Shown in pieces: positions 1 through 6,449 of a stretch of 11,471 nucleotides of DNA. How positions within the stretch are numbered: the first letter of the stretch is position 1; each line of letters begins with the position of its first letter. The notes beneath the pieces are model-generated. The model worked only from the letters and a program-made list of their open reading frames with translations, had not been told where the DNA came from and ran no database searches. Source of the stretch: Patescibacteria group bacterium (lineage in GTDB: Bacteria; Patescibacteriota; Minisyncoccia; Minisyncoccales; PEYH01); contig JAHIEL010000050.1 of NCBI GenBank assembly GCA_018901715.1, positions 1 through 11,471 of the forward strand, read 5' to 3'. The position numbers and the translations under genes are program-made.

Positions 1-871
1 TAATTGCGTAAACTTGACCACCCAAATTTTTAATTTTTTCCAGCATTTCCAAATTTGTTAAAACAGCGCTTACTTTTGCTGGATTTAAATTGCTTTTCTG
101 GATTATTTCGTCAATATACATTGCTTTTGAATTTTTTAGAAGAGCAATAATGATTTTTTCTTCTTCTGTACCTGGGATAAATTCTTTTTCAGGAATTTTT
201 AAATTTAGATTTAGTCCCTTGATTATATCATCTGCGCTCTCTATTAAACAAGCACCTTTTTTAATCAATAGATTACAGCCCTTAGAATTAGGGGAATATA
301 TTGAGCCAGGCAGAGCAAAAACTTTTTTCTTTTGTCTAAAAGCGTGATAAGCAGTATTCAGCGCCCCAGAACGATTTTTTGCCTCTATCACTAAGATTGC
401 TGAACTTAACCCAGAGATAAGACGATTTCTTCTAAGAAAATTACTCTTAAATCCAGGCGTATCTGGCTTTAGTTCTGAAATTATTGCTCCGCCTTGTTCT
501 ACAATCTTTTCTGCAAGGCCTAAGTTTTCTTGAGGATAGATATTTTTTTTGTTAAGTCCGGTTCCTATAAAAGCGATTGTTTTGCCATTGTTTTCCAAGG
601 CAGTTTTGTGCGCAATTGTATCAATGCCTCGAGCTAAGCCACTCACAATAATAAAGCCAGCTCTCGTAAGCCCAGAAGTGATTTCTATTGCTGCTTGTCT
701 TCCATAATCTGAACAGCGCCTGGTGCCGACTATTCCTATAATAGGAGAGTTTCCCAAAGTTAAATCGCCTTTGTAATATAAAGCCCCTGGCGAGTTTGGA
801 ATTTGGGCAAGGGGCATTGGGAAATTTTGGTCTTTTATTCCGATTTCTTTTATATCTTTATCAGTTGTCAT
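1..871 (-). CDS. dprA: DprA/Smf DNA-processing protein, 3' end cut by window edge
   Basis: Read from ATG at 871 down to the left edge, giving 290 complete residues with no stop. DprA binds incoming single-stranded DNA and loads RecA during natural transformation, in the cytoplasm. Family motifs are in order: GIVGTRRCSDYG (46-57), SGLARGID with following AH (77-88), RNRLISGLS (148-156), VIEAKNRSGALNTA (161-174), FALPGSI (185-191) and KGCNLLIKKGA (197-207). These form the Rossmann-like DNA-binding core. Residues about 235-290 resemble the C-terminal winged-helix domain, so only a few residues are probably missing. No N-terminal SAM-like domain is present; the protein starts close to the core. 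The start overlaps the end of pth by 11 nt, implying co-transcription and coupled translation, and no SD is seen. Family assignment is very secure. A transformation role in this organism is inferred from the family. Confidence 0.95.
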   Translation of the reverse strand, partial: MTTDKDIKEIGIKDQNFPMPLAQIPNSPGALYYKGDLTLGNSPIIGIVGTRRCSDYGRQAAIEITSGLTRAGFIIVSGLARGIDTIAHKTALENNGKTIAFIGTGLNKKNIYPQENLGLAEKIVEQGGAIISELKPDTPGFKSNFLRRNRLISGLSSAILVIEAKNRSGALNTAYHAFRQKKKVFALPGSIYSPNSKGCNLLIKKGACLIESADDIIKGLNLNLKIPEKEFIPGTEEEKIIIALLKNSKAMYIDEIIQKSNLNPAKVSAVLTNLEMLEKIKNLGGQVYAI

Positions 872-1400
872 TAAATAAATTTTTAATAAGCTCATTTGCA
901 GCTTTTTCTTTGGCTTGAGCCATTGCCTCTTGTTTTTCCTTTGGAAATTTTCGCAAAACAAACTTTTCGGTTTTTATATTCTCTGGTTTTAAACCAATGC
1001 CAATTTTTAGCTGAATAAAATCTTTTGTTCCTAATTTATCAATAATTGATATAACTCCTTTATGTCCGCCCGCGCCTGAATTATTTTTTATTCTTACATC
1101 TCCAAGACCTAAATCTAAATCATCATGAATTAGCCAAATATCTTTTGAAAGAATCTTATAGAAATTTTTTAATTGACTTACTGCTTCGCCTGATTGATTC
1201 ATAAATGTCTGGGGCTTGGCTAAAATTATTTTTTCATCATTGAGTCGGCCTTGGCTGATTTTGGATTTTAATTTAGCTTTATTTTTCCAAAACGAAAAAT
1301 TTCCCTGCTTTTTTATAACATCCAGAGTTTCAAAACCAAGGTTGTGAGGCGTATTTCTATATTTTGTGCCTGGATTTCCCAAGCCAATAATTAAAATCAT
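861..1400 (-). CDS. pth: Peptidyl-tRNA hydrolase
   Basis: Pth cleaves the ester bond of peptidyl-tRNAs released from stalled ribosomes and recycles tRNA. Starting at ATG 1400 the protein has 179 residues and begins MILIIGLGNPG, the standard family N-terminus. ATGs at 1424 and 1415 would add an unusual 8-residue prefix and lie in or before the promoter. Positions equivalent to the known catalytic residues are present: N9, H19 in TPHNLGF, N68 in PQTFMNQSG and D93 in IHDDLDL. The GGH-x-G motif at 111-115 carries Lys where many homologs have Asn; the effect is unknown. A perfect TATAAT lies six bases before the chosen ATG, so the mRNA is probably leaderless, which also supports this start. It is the first gene of a pth-dprA unit with an 11-nt overlap. 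It ends in TGA. Confidence 0.95.
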   Translation of the reverse strand: MILIIGLGNPGTKYRNTPHNLGFETLDVIKKQGNFSFWKNKAKLKSKISQGRLNDEKIILAKPQTFMNQSGEAVSQLKNFYKILSKDIWLIHDDLDLGLGDVRIKNNSGAGGHKGVISIIDKLGTKDFIQLKIGIGLKPENIKTEKFVLRKFPKEKQEAMAQAKEKAANELIKNLFNDN

Positions 1401-1406
1401 TTTTGT

Positions 1407-1435
1407 ATTATACATTTTATACATTTTTTTGGGAA
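1407..1435 (-). promoter_or_regulatory. Promoter of pth-dprA, leaderless layout
   Basis: On the minus strand a perfect -10 box TATAAT (1412-1407) is preceded, at 17 nt, by TTCCCA (1435-1430), a 4/6 match to the -35 consensus. Six bases separate the -10 from the ATG at 1400, so transcription would begin at or next to the start codon. The -10 box is clear; the -35 assignment is weak. Confidence 0.55.
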
Positions 1436-1451
1436 ATATAGAAATAGATCC

Positions 1452-1469
1452 CCACGGCTAAAGCCGTGG
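1452..1469. repeat. REP-like palindrome A
   Basis: CCACGGC (1452-1458) and GCCGTGG (1463-1469) form a perfect 7-bp stem with a TAAA loop, followed by TGCTC and five T. The run of T makes it terminator-like on the plus strand, but no plus-strand gene precedes it in the window. It closely resembles palindrome C at 1540-1561 in the same orientation. Confidence 0.7.
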
Positions 1470-1489
1470 TGCTCTTTTTCGCTTTGTGA

Positions 1490-1523
1490 CAACCCCGCGC
1501 CCAACAAGTTGAGTGCGGGGTTG
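1490..1523. repeat. GC-rich hairpin B between the REP-like palindromes
   Basis: CAACCCCGC (1490-1498) pairs with GCGGGGTTG (1515-1523). Two further pairs (one G-U) extend it to 11 bp around a 12-nt loop. No T run follows on either strand, so a terminator role is unlikely. It sits between palindromes A and C and is far GC-richer than its surroundings. Confidence 0.65.
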
Positions 1524-1539
1524 AACATTATATCGCTTC

Positions 1540-1561
1540 AACCACGAGCAAGCCCGTGGTT
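1540..1561. repeat. REP-like palindrome C
   Basis: AACCACG (1540-1546) pairs with CGTGGTT (1555-1561). The unit shares CCACG, the GC-AA-GC centre and CGTGGT-x-CTC with palindrome A, so the two look like diverged direct copies of one element. Both are also near a CGCTT motif. The next 20 nt up to the promoter at 1582 hold nothing else I can identify. Confidence 0.65.
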
Positions 1562-1581
1562 CTCGCTTTCTTGAAATAAAT

Positions 1582-1609
1582 TTGACTTTTGATTGTTTTT
1601 AGATACAAT
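1582..1609 (+). promoter_or_regulatory. Promoter of the leader peptide/73-aa unit
   Basis: TTGACT (1582-1587) and TACAAT (1604-1609) are separated by 16 nt, close to the sigma-70 consensus. The predicted transcription start is near 1616, leaving about a 30-nt leader to the first small ORF and about 90 nt to the 73-aa ORF. Unlike the core promoters nearby, this one serves an mRNA with a real leader and SD sequences. Confidence 0.65.
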
Positions 1610-1647
1610 TTGATTAGTTCCATATTCTAAGAATAAGGGGGTTGATA

Positions 1648-1695
1648 ATGCTGGTAAGCACATTTTGTATGTCTTGTTGGTGCATAGGTCAATAG
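1648..1695 (+). CDS. Candidate 15-residue Cys-rich leader peptide
   Basis: The ORF encodes MLVSTFCMSCWCIGQ. A strong SD, AAGGGGG (1635-1641), sits 6 nt before the ATG, and a good promoter lies about 30 nt further up. The stop TAG is followed at once by the SD of the 73-aa gene, and only 13 nt separate the two ORFs, so translation of the second may depend on the first. Three cysteines occur as C-x2-C-x-C (residues 7, 10 and 12). Similar small Cys-rich upstream ORFs are known in other bacteria as cysteine- or metal-responsive leader peptides; applying that here is inference. It could also be a chance ORF, since it is very short, but the SD spacing argues for translation. I recognise no family. 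Confidence 0.5.
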   Translation: MLVSTFCMSCWCIGQ

Positions 1696-1708
1696 AAAAG
1701 GAGCAAAC

Positions 1709-1930
1709 ATGAAAGTTGAATCCGAGCTTTCTGGTTTTAGTCCAGAGGAGGTTGCGAAAATTAACAGGATGGAGCGCTCACGAATATTCTCGGAATTTAC
1801 AGCTAGTGACTTTCATATTGTCTGTGATCCCGAGATAAGTGCAGTTGAACTATCAGGAGAACTGCCTTCAAAGAGATTCTCTCTTCGCAATATCTCTCCT
1901 CCCGACATCCGTAGACCCTTTACTTATTAG
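1709..1930 (+). CDS. Unknown 73-residue protein with its own transcription unit
   Basis: I do not recognise this protein. It has 73 residues, mostly charged and polar, with no signal peptide or membrane segment. It contains one Cys (39), an acidic N-terminal part, and a basic, Pro-containing tail ending RRPFTY. The SD AAAGGAG (1697-1703) lies 5 nt before the ATG. A promoter at 1582-1609 and a strong terminator at 1957-1990 bracket it with the 15-codon leader ORF, so it is very likely a real expressed gene. A hand count over 1741-1920 gives 45% GC against 31% in the neighbouring lepB sample, hinting at a different origin or selection. Its position after a Cys-rich leader suggests regulated expression. 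Function is open. Confidence 0.7.
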   Translation: MKVESELSGFSPEEVAKINRMERSRIFSEFTASDFHIVCDPEISAVELSGELPSKRFSLRNISPPDIRRPFTY

Positions 1931-1956
1931 CCCTCGCGCCTTCTAAGATTCCGCCT

Positions 1957-1990
1957 AGGGGCTGTGCCAACACACAGCCCCTGATTTTTT
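1957..1990 (+). terminator. Strong intrinsic terminator after the 73-aa gene
   Basis: AGGGGCTGTG (1957-1966) and CACAGCCCCT (1973-1982) form a perfect 10-bp stem with a 6-nt loop, followed by GA and six T (1985-1990). It closes the small unit begun at 1582 and insulates lepB. Confidence 0.9.
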
Positions 1991-1991
1991 C

Positions 1992-2020
1992 TTGCAAAAC
2001 ATATAATCTTAGTTTAAAAT
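1992..2020 (+). promoter_or_regulatory. Promoter of lepB, near-leaderless
   Basis: TTGCAA (1992-1997) and TAAAAT (2015-2020) are 17 nt apart. The -10 ends 9 nt before the lepB ATG, predicting a leader of only two or three bases. A perfect TATAAT at 2002-2007 is an alternative -10 but has no fitting -35. Confidence 0.5.
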
Positions 2021-2029
2021 AATTAGAAC

Positions 2030-2563
2030 ATGCGAAAATTTCTTCATTTTATTTGGGAAATTATAAAGATAACAATAATTGCCCTAATAATAGTTATACC
2101 TATTAGGGTTTTTATTTTCCAGCCATTTTTTGTGAGCGGTGCAAGTATGGAGCCGAACTTTCATAATTTGGATTATTTAATTGTTGATGAAATTTCTTAT
2201 CGCTTAGGAGAGCCTGAAAGAGGCGATGTTGTAATTTTTTATAATCCGGGAGATATAAGCCAGAGATTTATTAAAAGGATAATCGCTTTGCCTGGGGAAA
2301 CAATAAAAATAGAAGTAGGCAATACCTATATCCAACAGGAGACAGGAGGAGAGTTTTCCTTGCTTGATGAAACAGAATATTTATTAGAGAATATAAAAAC
2401 CAAGGACAGCAAGCCAACAAAGCTGAACGAAAATGAATATTTTGTTATGGGAGACAATAGGAATTCTTCTTATGACTCAAGATTTTTTGGACCATTGGAT
2501 AAAAAATATATAATCGGCAAAAATATTTTTAAGCTTTTTAATATACAAGTGTTTTATAAATAG
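2030..2563 (+). CDS. lepB: Signal peptidase I
   Basis: LepB is the membrane-bound serine protease that removes Sec/Tat signal peptides on the outer face of the cytoplasmic membrane. The 177-residue protein has one N-terminal membrane helix (about 11-30). Box B follows as SGASMEPNF with nucleophile Ser39, then box C/D around RGDVVIF (64-70) and KRIIALPGE with general base Lys82, then box E GDNRNSSYDSRFFG (141-154). Length and single-helix topology fit the short Gram-positive-type SipS family rather than the long E. coli enzyme. The start at 2030 gives a normal N-terminus and has no SD, fitting the near-leaderless promoter. The stop lies inside the first unit of the 22-nt tandem repeat that leads to hisS, so the two genes are probably co-transcribed. 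Confidence 0.96.
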   Translation: MRKFLHFIWEIIKITIIALIIVIPIRVFIFQPFFVSGASMEPNFHNLDYLIVDEISYRLGEPERGDVVIFYNPGDISQRFIKRIIALPGETIKIEVGNTYIQQETGGEFSLLDETEYLLENIKTKDSKPTKLNENEYFVMGDNRNSSYDSRFFGPLDKKYIIGKNIFKLFNIQVFYK

Positions 2564-2614
2564 TAAATTTAGCGTTGCTAAATAGTAAATTTAGCGTTGC
2601 TAAATAGTAAATTT
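2558..2614 (+). repeat. 22-nt tandem repeat with one hairpin per unit, lepB-hisS junction
   Basis: Two full units (2558-2579, 2580-2601) and a 13-nt partial third (2602-2614) repeat exactly with period 22. Each unit/unit junction contains TTTAGC-GTT-GCTAAA, a 6-bp stem with a 3-nt loop (2568-2582 and 2590-2604). The lepB stop TAG (2561-2563) lies in unit 1 and the hisS ATG directly follows the partial unit 3. It is therefore a small VNTR filling the whole gap. Confidence 0.9.
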
Positions 2615-3994
2615 ATGGTTGTTACAAAAATAGCAAAAATTAAAAAAACAGGCAAATCTGAGAATAGCGCTAAACCAAAAGATCTGGAAAAAGACGAGAA
2701 ATCTAAGCAGGAGAAAAAGCCAAAAACAATCTTGCAAACTCCCACTGGAATGTCTGATATTTTGCCTCAAGACCAGCCCTATTTTGATAAGATTCTAAAA
2801 ATATCCGAAAGCTTTTCTAATTTTTACGGATTTGAAAAAATTTCCACGCCTATTTTAGAATTTGCCGAACTATTTGAGAAAGGAACTGGTATTGATACTG
2901 ATATTGTGGAAAAAGAAATGTATACTCTGCGAACTAAAGGAGGCGATTTATTGGCTTTGCGACCAGAGTTTACCCCTCCTCTTGTCCGCGCCTATATTGA
3001 GCACGGAATGATGAGCTTGCCCCAGCCAGTAAAACTCTTTTCAGCTGGACCTGTGTTCAGATATGGACGGCCACAAGCAGGCAGATATCGTCAGTTTCAT
3101 CAATTCAATATTGAGACCTTTGGTTCTAAAAGACCGGTTGTGGACATTGAAACAATATATCTCTGTTATAACATATTATATAGCTTGGGCATTAAGGATG
3201 CTTTGGTAAAAATCAACAGTATTGGATGTAGAGATTGCCGCCCTTGTTCAAAAAAACATTTAATAAATTATTTGAAAAAGAAACAAAATTTTCTTTGTCC
3301 AGATTGTAAAACACGACTTAAAAATAATCCTTTGCGAGTGCTTGATTGTAAAAAAGAAAGCTGTGAGCAGATAGCAAGGGGCGCTCCTCAGCTTCTTGAT
3401 CATTTATGCAAGGCCTGCCATAGCCATTTTAAAAGAGTCCTTGAATTTTTAGATGAATTAAAGATTCCCTATCTTTTGGATTCCTGTTTAGTCCGTGGAT
3501 TGGACTATTATACAAGAACAGTTTTTGAAATTGTAGCGGAAAACGAAAAATCCGTAAGCCAGAATGCCTTAATCGGAGGAGGCAGATATGATGATTTAAT
3601 CAAGCTTTTTTCCAAAAAAGATATTCCTGGCTGCGGCGCAGCCGGAGGGATTGAAAGGATAATAAATCTGCTCAAAGAAAGAGAGGTAAAAGTGCTTCAG
3701 ACAGGAAAGCCAGAGGTGTTTTTTGCCCAGTTAGGAGATTCAGCGAAAATTCGAGCATTAAAACTTTTAGAAGAGTTTAGAAAAAATAATTTTTTAGTGG
3801 CTCATTCTTTGAGCAGGGATTCTTTGAGTAAACAGCTTAATTTAGCGAATAGGTTGAAAGTTAAATATAGTTTAATTTTAGGAGAAGAAGAAGTAAAAAG
3901 AGATTCAATTATTTTAAGAGATATGAAAACAGGGAAGCAGAGCTTAATAAAAATATCTAATATTGTAAAAGAAATCAAGAATAAACTTAAATAA
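2615..3994 (+). CDS. hisS: Histidyl-tRNA synthetase with Lys-rich N-terminal extension
   Basis: Class II aminoacyl-tRNA synthetase that charges tRNA-His; cytoplasmic. From ATG 2615 it has 459 residues. Family motifs: TPTGMSDILP (42-51), LRPEFTPPLVR (115-125), motif 2 FRYGRPQAGRYRQFHQ (148-163), HisA motif LVRGLDYYT (292-300), GGGRYDDL (321-328), motif 3 GGIERI (344-349), and a C-terminal anticodon-binding domain from about 365. Nine cysteines cluster at 205-268 in the insertion region (CRDC, CPDC, DCKKESC, CKAC). Similar Cys patterns occur in other HisRS, so metal binding is possible but unproven. Residues 1-41 form a Lys/Glu-rich low-complexity extension before the usual N-terminus. A TTG at 2597 would add six residues encoded by the tandem repeat; I prefer the ATG. 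There is no SD, and the gene follows lepB. Confidence 0.95.
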   Translation: MVVTKIAKIKKTGKSENSAKPKDLEKDEKSKQEKKPKTILQTPTGMSDILPQDQPYFDKILKISESFSNFYGFEKISTPILEFAELFEKGTGIDTDIVEKEMYTLRTKGGDLLALRPEFTPPLVRAYIEHGMMSLPQPVKLFSAGPVFRYGRPQAGRYRQFHQFNIETFGSKRPVVDIETIYLCYNILYSLGIKDALVKINSIGCRDCRPCSKKHLINYLKKKQNFLCPDCKTRLKNNPLRVLDCKKESCEQIARGAPQLLDHLCKACHSHFKRVLEFLDELKIPYLLDSCLVRGLDYYTRTVFEIVAENEKSVSQNALIGGGRYDDLIKLFSKKDIPGCGAAGGIERIINLLKEREVKVLQTGKPEVFFAQLGDSAKIRALKLLEEFRKNNFLVAHSLSRDSLSKQLNLANRLKVKYSLILGEEEVKRDSIILRDMKTGKQSLIKISNIVKEIKNKLK

Positions 3995-3995
3995 T

Positions 3996-4030
3996 TTGAC
4001 TTTTTTCGTTTTTAGTTTTAAAAGTATTAT
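3996..4030 (+). promoter_or_regulatory. Probable promoter of the rpsU-ftsZ operon
   Basis: TTGACT (3996-4001) lies 17 nt before TAAAAG (4019-4024). Initiation would fall at 4031-4034, on the rpsU ATG, again a leaderless layout. TATTAT at 4025-4030 is a better -10 hexamer, but it would sit 23 nt from the -35 and only 3 nt before the ATG. The exact -10 is uncertain. Confidence 0.4.
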
Positions 4031-4033
4031 ATT

Positions 4034-4252
4034 ATGCCAGGATTAAAAGTTGAAAAAAAAGAAAAAGAAAATAGCCGACAACTTGCAGGTCGGTTTATCC
4101 GTGGTCTTAGGCGAAGTGGTTTGGTATATAGGGCCAAGAAGGCCAGATTCAACGAAAGACCAAAGAGCGATAAACTCAAGAAAAAAACCGCTCTAAGGAA
4201 AATAAGAATCAAAGAAGAACGCAAGGAGCTTGAAAAATTAGGCAAGGTTTAA
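4034..4252 (+). CDS. rpsU: Small ribosomal subunit protein bS21
   Basis: bS21 binds the 30S platform near the anti-SD end of 16S rRNA and aids initiation. The 72-residue protein is highly basic with the family core: a helix around SRQLAGRFIRGLRRSGLVY (14-32), then a Lys/Arg-rich stretch resembling the usual KARFNERPKSDKLKKK. It is slightly long because of about ten residues before the core. There is no SD; the ATG lies at the predicted transcription start. The stop TAA shares a base with the yqeY ATG (TAATG), so the two are translationally coupled, an arrangement known from many bacteria. It is first in the run rpsU-yqeY-ybeY-ftsA-ftsZ. Confidence 0.92.
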   Translation: MPGLKVEKKEKENSRQLAGRFIRGLRRSGLVYRAKKARFNERPKSDKLKKKTALRKIRIKEERKELEKLGKV

Positions 4253-4746
4253 TGTCTTTAAGACAAGATATTCAAGATGATTTAAAAATATGCCTCAAGG
4301 AAAAAAAAGAGGAGCGACTTTCTGCTTTACGGCTCTTATGGGATGTTATTACTAAGAAAGAAAAGCAAAAAATAGTTGATTTGCAAGATGTGGCAGAAGA
4401 TAAAAAAGAGCAAGAGAGCCAACTTGAAGATAAAGAGATTCAGGAATTGGTTGCTTCAAGTGTTAAAAAAAATAAAGAAGCTATTATCCAATTTAAGCAG
4501 GGTGGACGGAATGATTTGGCAGAGAAGAATGAGAGGGAGATAGAAGTGCTTATGAAATATTTACCCGAACAGATGGGAGAACAGGAAATAACTGCCTTGA
4601 TTGAAAAGGCAATTGAGGAAACTCAAGCAAAAGGTCTAGCGGATTTTGGCAAGGTTATGGGTAAAGTTATGCTACAGGCAAAAGGCAAGACAGATGGAGA
4701 AATCGTGGGAAAGATTGTGAAGGAAAAACTTTCACAAGAAAAATAG
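4252..4746 (+). CDS. yqeY: YqeY/GatB-like domain protein
   Basis: A 164-residue protein of the GatB/YqeY family, related to the tail domain of the amidotransferase subunit GatB, which recognises tRNA. The biochemical role of free-standing YqeY is not settled. Typical elements are seen: an N-terminal helix with RLSALRLLWDVI (20-31), then VKKNKEAIIQFKQGGRNDL, EREIEVLMKYLPEQM and a C-terminal domain ADFGKVMGKVMLQAKGKTDG. It is a little longer than usual because of an acidic insertion (about 44-62) in the first half. It starts on the last base of the rpsU stop codon and lies 10 nt before ybeY. Family call is secure; function is not. Confidence 0.92.
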   Translation: MSLRQDIQDDLKICLKEKKEERLSALRLLWDVITKKEKQKIVDLQDVAEDKKEQESQLEDKEIQELVASSVKKNKEAIIQFKQGGRNDLAEKNEREIEVLMKYLPEQMGEQEITALIEKAIEETQAKGLADFGKVMGKVMLQAKGKTDGEIVGKIVKEKLSQEK

Positions 4747-4756
4747 AATTTGAAAT

Positions 4757-5194
4757 ATGATTAGCTTTACTAATCTTTCAACAACCTCTTTTGATAAGAG
4801 GTTTTTTAAAAGGGTTGCGGAATTTGTTTTGGAGAAAGAGAATCAAAAAGAAATAGAGCTCTCCATTATCATAGTTGATAAAAAGAAAATAAGAGAGTTA
4901 AATAAGGAATATAGAAAAGAAGATAAATCCACCAATGTTTTATCTTTTTCTTATGAAAAAGGAAAGCGATTTGTTTTTCCATTAAAAAATTTGGTAAAAT
5001 TAGGTGAAGTGGTTATTTGCCCCGAATATATTAAACAAGATTCTAAGAAAAAAGGTATTGAGTTTAAAGAAGAGTTTGTCCGCATTTTTATACATGGTAT
5101 TTTGCATATTTTAGGGTATAATCATAAAACAGGAAAAGATTTTGAAAAGATGAATGATTTGCAGGAGCAATATCTTTGTTTTTTCTTTAATTAG
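4757..5194 (+). CDS. ybeY: Endoribonuclease YbeY
   Basis: YbeY is a metal-dependent RNase acting in 16S rRNA 3'-end maturation and 70S quality control. The 145-residue protein has the signature zinc site HGILHILGYNH with His113, His117 and His123, followed by a conserved Met (132). Upstream it has STNVLSFSY (58-66) and LGEVVICPEYI (82-92), the usual central motifs. Asn122 replaces the more common Asp in the GYDH part of the motif; the three metal ligands are intact. Length is typical. No SD is visible. It sits 10 nt after yqeY and 20 nt before ftsA, in the same operon. The early ATG gives a normal N-terminus. Confidence 0.94.
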   Translation: MISFTNLSTTSFDKRFFKRVAEFVLEKENQKEIELSIIIVDKKKIRELNKEYRKEDKSTNVLSFSYEKGKRFVFPLKNLVKLGEVVICPEYIKQDSKKKGIEFKEEFVRIFIHGILHILGYNHKTGKDFEKMNDLQEQYLCFFFN

Positions 5195-5214
5195 CGATAA
5201 TTTTTATTTATTTT

Positions 5215-6444
5215 ATGGCTTGGAAATTTCCATTTATAGCAAAGAAAAAAAATATTATCACTGCTATTGATATTGGCTCAAGCTCAATAAAGGGGCTGGT
5301 TGCTCAACAAAGGCCTGATGGTCAGACATTGGGAGTATTGACTCATTTTAGCTTGCCCTCAAATGGAATGCGCAAAGGAGCAGTAGTTGATAGCGATAAT
5401 GTTTCAGAACAAATAGAGAAAGTTGTTATTAAATTAAAGACAATAGCAAAACCACACAAGCTTACAGATGTCTATATTAATCTCAACGGCTCTCATATCA
5501 ATTCTATGGAGGGATATGGGGCAGTAGCAATTTCTCGAGCTGATCAAAAAGTTTCTTATGAAGACATAGAAAGAGTGAATCAAGAGGCGAAGAATATAAA
5601 TCTTCCTTTTAACCAGGAAATTTTAGAAATTTTTCCGACAGAATATATTATTGACGGACAGACAGGGCTTACAGAAGTTGAGGGAATGAAAGGAATAAAG
5701 TTAGAAGTGAGGGCGTTGGCAGTGAGCGCTTTTTCTTTGCATGTCAAAAAATTGATTGATGCGGTCTTAAGCGCTGATATAAATATTGTTGAGCCAATTA
5801 TTTCTCCCATTGCCGCCAGCAGGGCAGTTTTAACTGCCCAGCAAAAAGAATTAGGAGCAGCTGTAGTTGATATTGGAGCGGAAACCACAGGAATTGCTGT
5901 TTTTGAAGAGAAAAAAATGATTCATTTAGCTATTTTACCAGTTGGTTCAGATAATATTACTCGAGACATTGCAATTGCCTTGCAAACAGATATAGAAATT
6001 GCAGAAGCGATTAAAAAGAAATTTGGCGGGCATTTGTTTAAAAATAAAAGAAAGCAGGAAAAAATAGATATTACTGATGGCGAAATTTTTGAATTTGATA
6101 GCAAAAAAATGGTTAAAGCCGGAAGAGCGCGAGTTTCTGAAATTTTAAATTTAGTGAGTAAAGAATTAAAGAAAATTAAACGAGAACAAGGGTTGCCAGC
6201 AGGAATAGTTTTAACAGGCGGGGGTTCTAACCTTTCTGGTTTAGTCGGTTTTACCAAAGATCAGCTAAAACTTCCAGTTAGAAAAGGAGTTTGTATTGAT
6301 TTGGTAGGAATGGAACAGGACTCTGCGTTCAGCGTGGCCTCTGGATTGGCTTTGCTCGGAGCAGACAATAGAAAAAGTGATGACTCTGGTGGTTCTTCAT
6401 CAGGAACAGTTTTTCGTAGAATATTTGAAACATTTAAGCCCTAA
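5215..6444 (+). CDS. ftsA: Cell division protein FtsA
   Basis: Actin-like ATPase that anchors FtsZ filaments to the membrane. The 409-residue protein contains phosphate-1 AIDIGSSSIKGLV (17-29), a 1C subdomain at about 80-170, phosphate-2 VVDIGAETTGIAVF (217-230) and adenosine motif GIVLTGGGSNLSGL (330-343). After a Ser/Gly-rich linker (388-397) comes a short amphipathic tail VFRRIFETFKP (399-409), matching the membrane-targeting helix of FtsA. All parts needed for membrane attachment and ATP binding are present. The basic N-terminus (to about residue 13) is slightly extended. No SD precedes the ATG. The gene is 5 nt upstream of ftsZ, so the two are co-expressed. Confidence 0.95.
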   Translation: MAWKFPFIAKKKNIITAIDIGSSSIKGLVAQQRPDGQTLGVLTHFSLPSNGMRKGAVVDSDNVSEQIEKVVIKLKTIAKPHKLTDVYINLNGSHINSMEGYGAVAISRADQKVSYEDIERVNQEAKNINLPFNQEILEIFPTEYIIDGQTGLTEVEGMKGIKLEVRALAVSAFSLHVKKLIDAVLSADINIVEPIISPIAASRAVLTAQQKELGAAVVDIGAETTGIAVFEEKKMIHLAILPVGSDNITRDIAIALQTDIEIAEAIKKKFGGHLFKNKRKQEKIDITDGEIFEFDSKKMVKAGRARVSEILNLVSKELKKIKREQGLPAGIVLTGGGSNLSGLVGFTKDQLKLPVRKGVCIDLVGMEQDSAFSVASGLALLGADNRKSDDSGGSSSGTVFRRIFETFKP

Positions 6445-6449
6445 TTTTT

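Noticed and set aside
90..347. 85-aa plus-strand ORF at the left edge
   Set aside because: It lies antisense within dprA, whose motifs are continuous on the minus strand; low-complexity Phe/Ser/Ile composition is typical of a shadow.
2597..2614. TTG start of hisS, six codons upstream
   Set aside because: These codons are tandem-repeat sequence; the ATG at 2615 directly follows and is the ordinary choice.
2558..2614. Tandem repeat as a CRISPR array
   Set aside because: Units are contiguous with no spacers and only 22 nt long.
4027..4245. 72-aa minus-strand ORF over rpsU
   Set aside because: Exact antisense mirror of the bS21 gene, made of Leu/Ser/Phe runs complementary to Lys/Arg codons.
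5580..6257. Two antisense ORFs inside ftsA (and similar ones inside ftsZ, the methyltransferase and the nuclease)
   Set aside because: Antisense to genes with clear motifs, no SD or promoter; codon-shadow composition.
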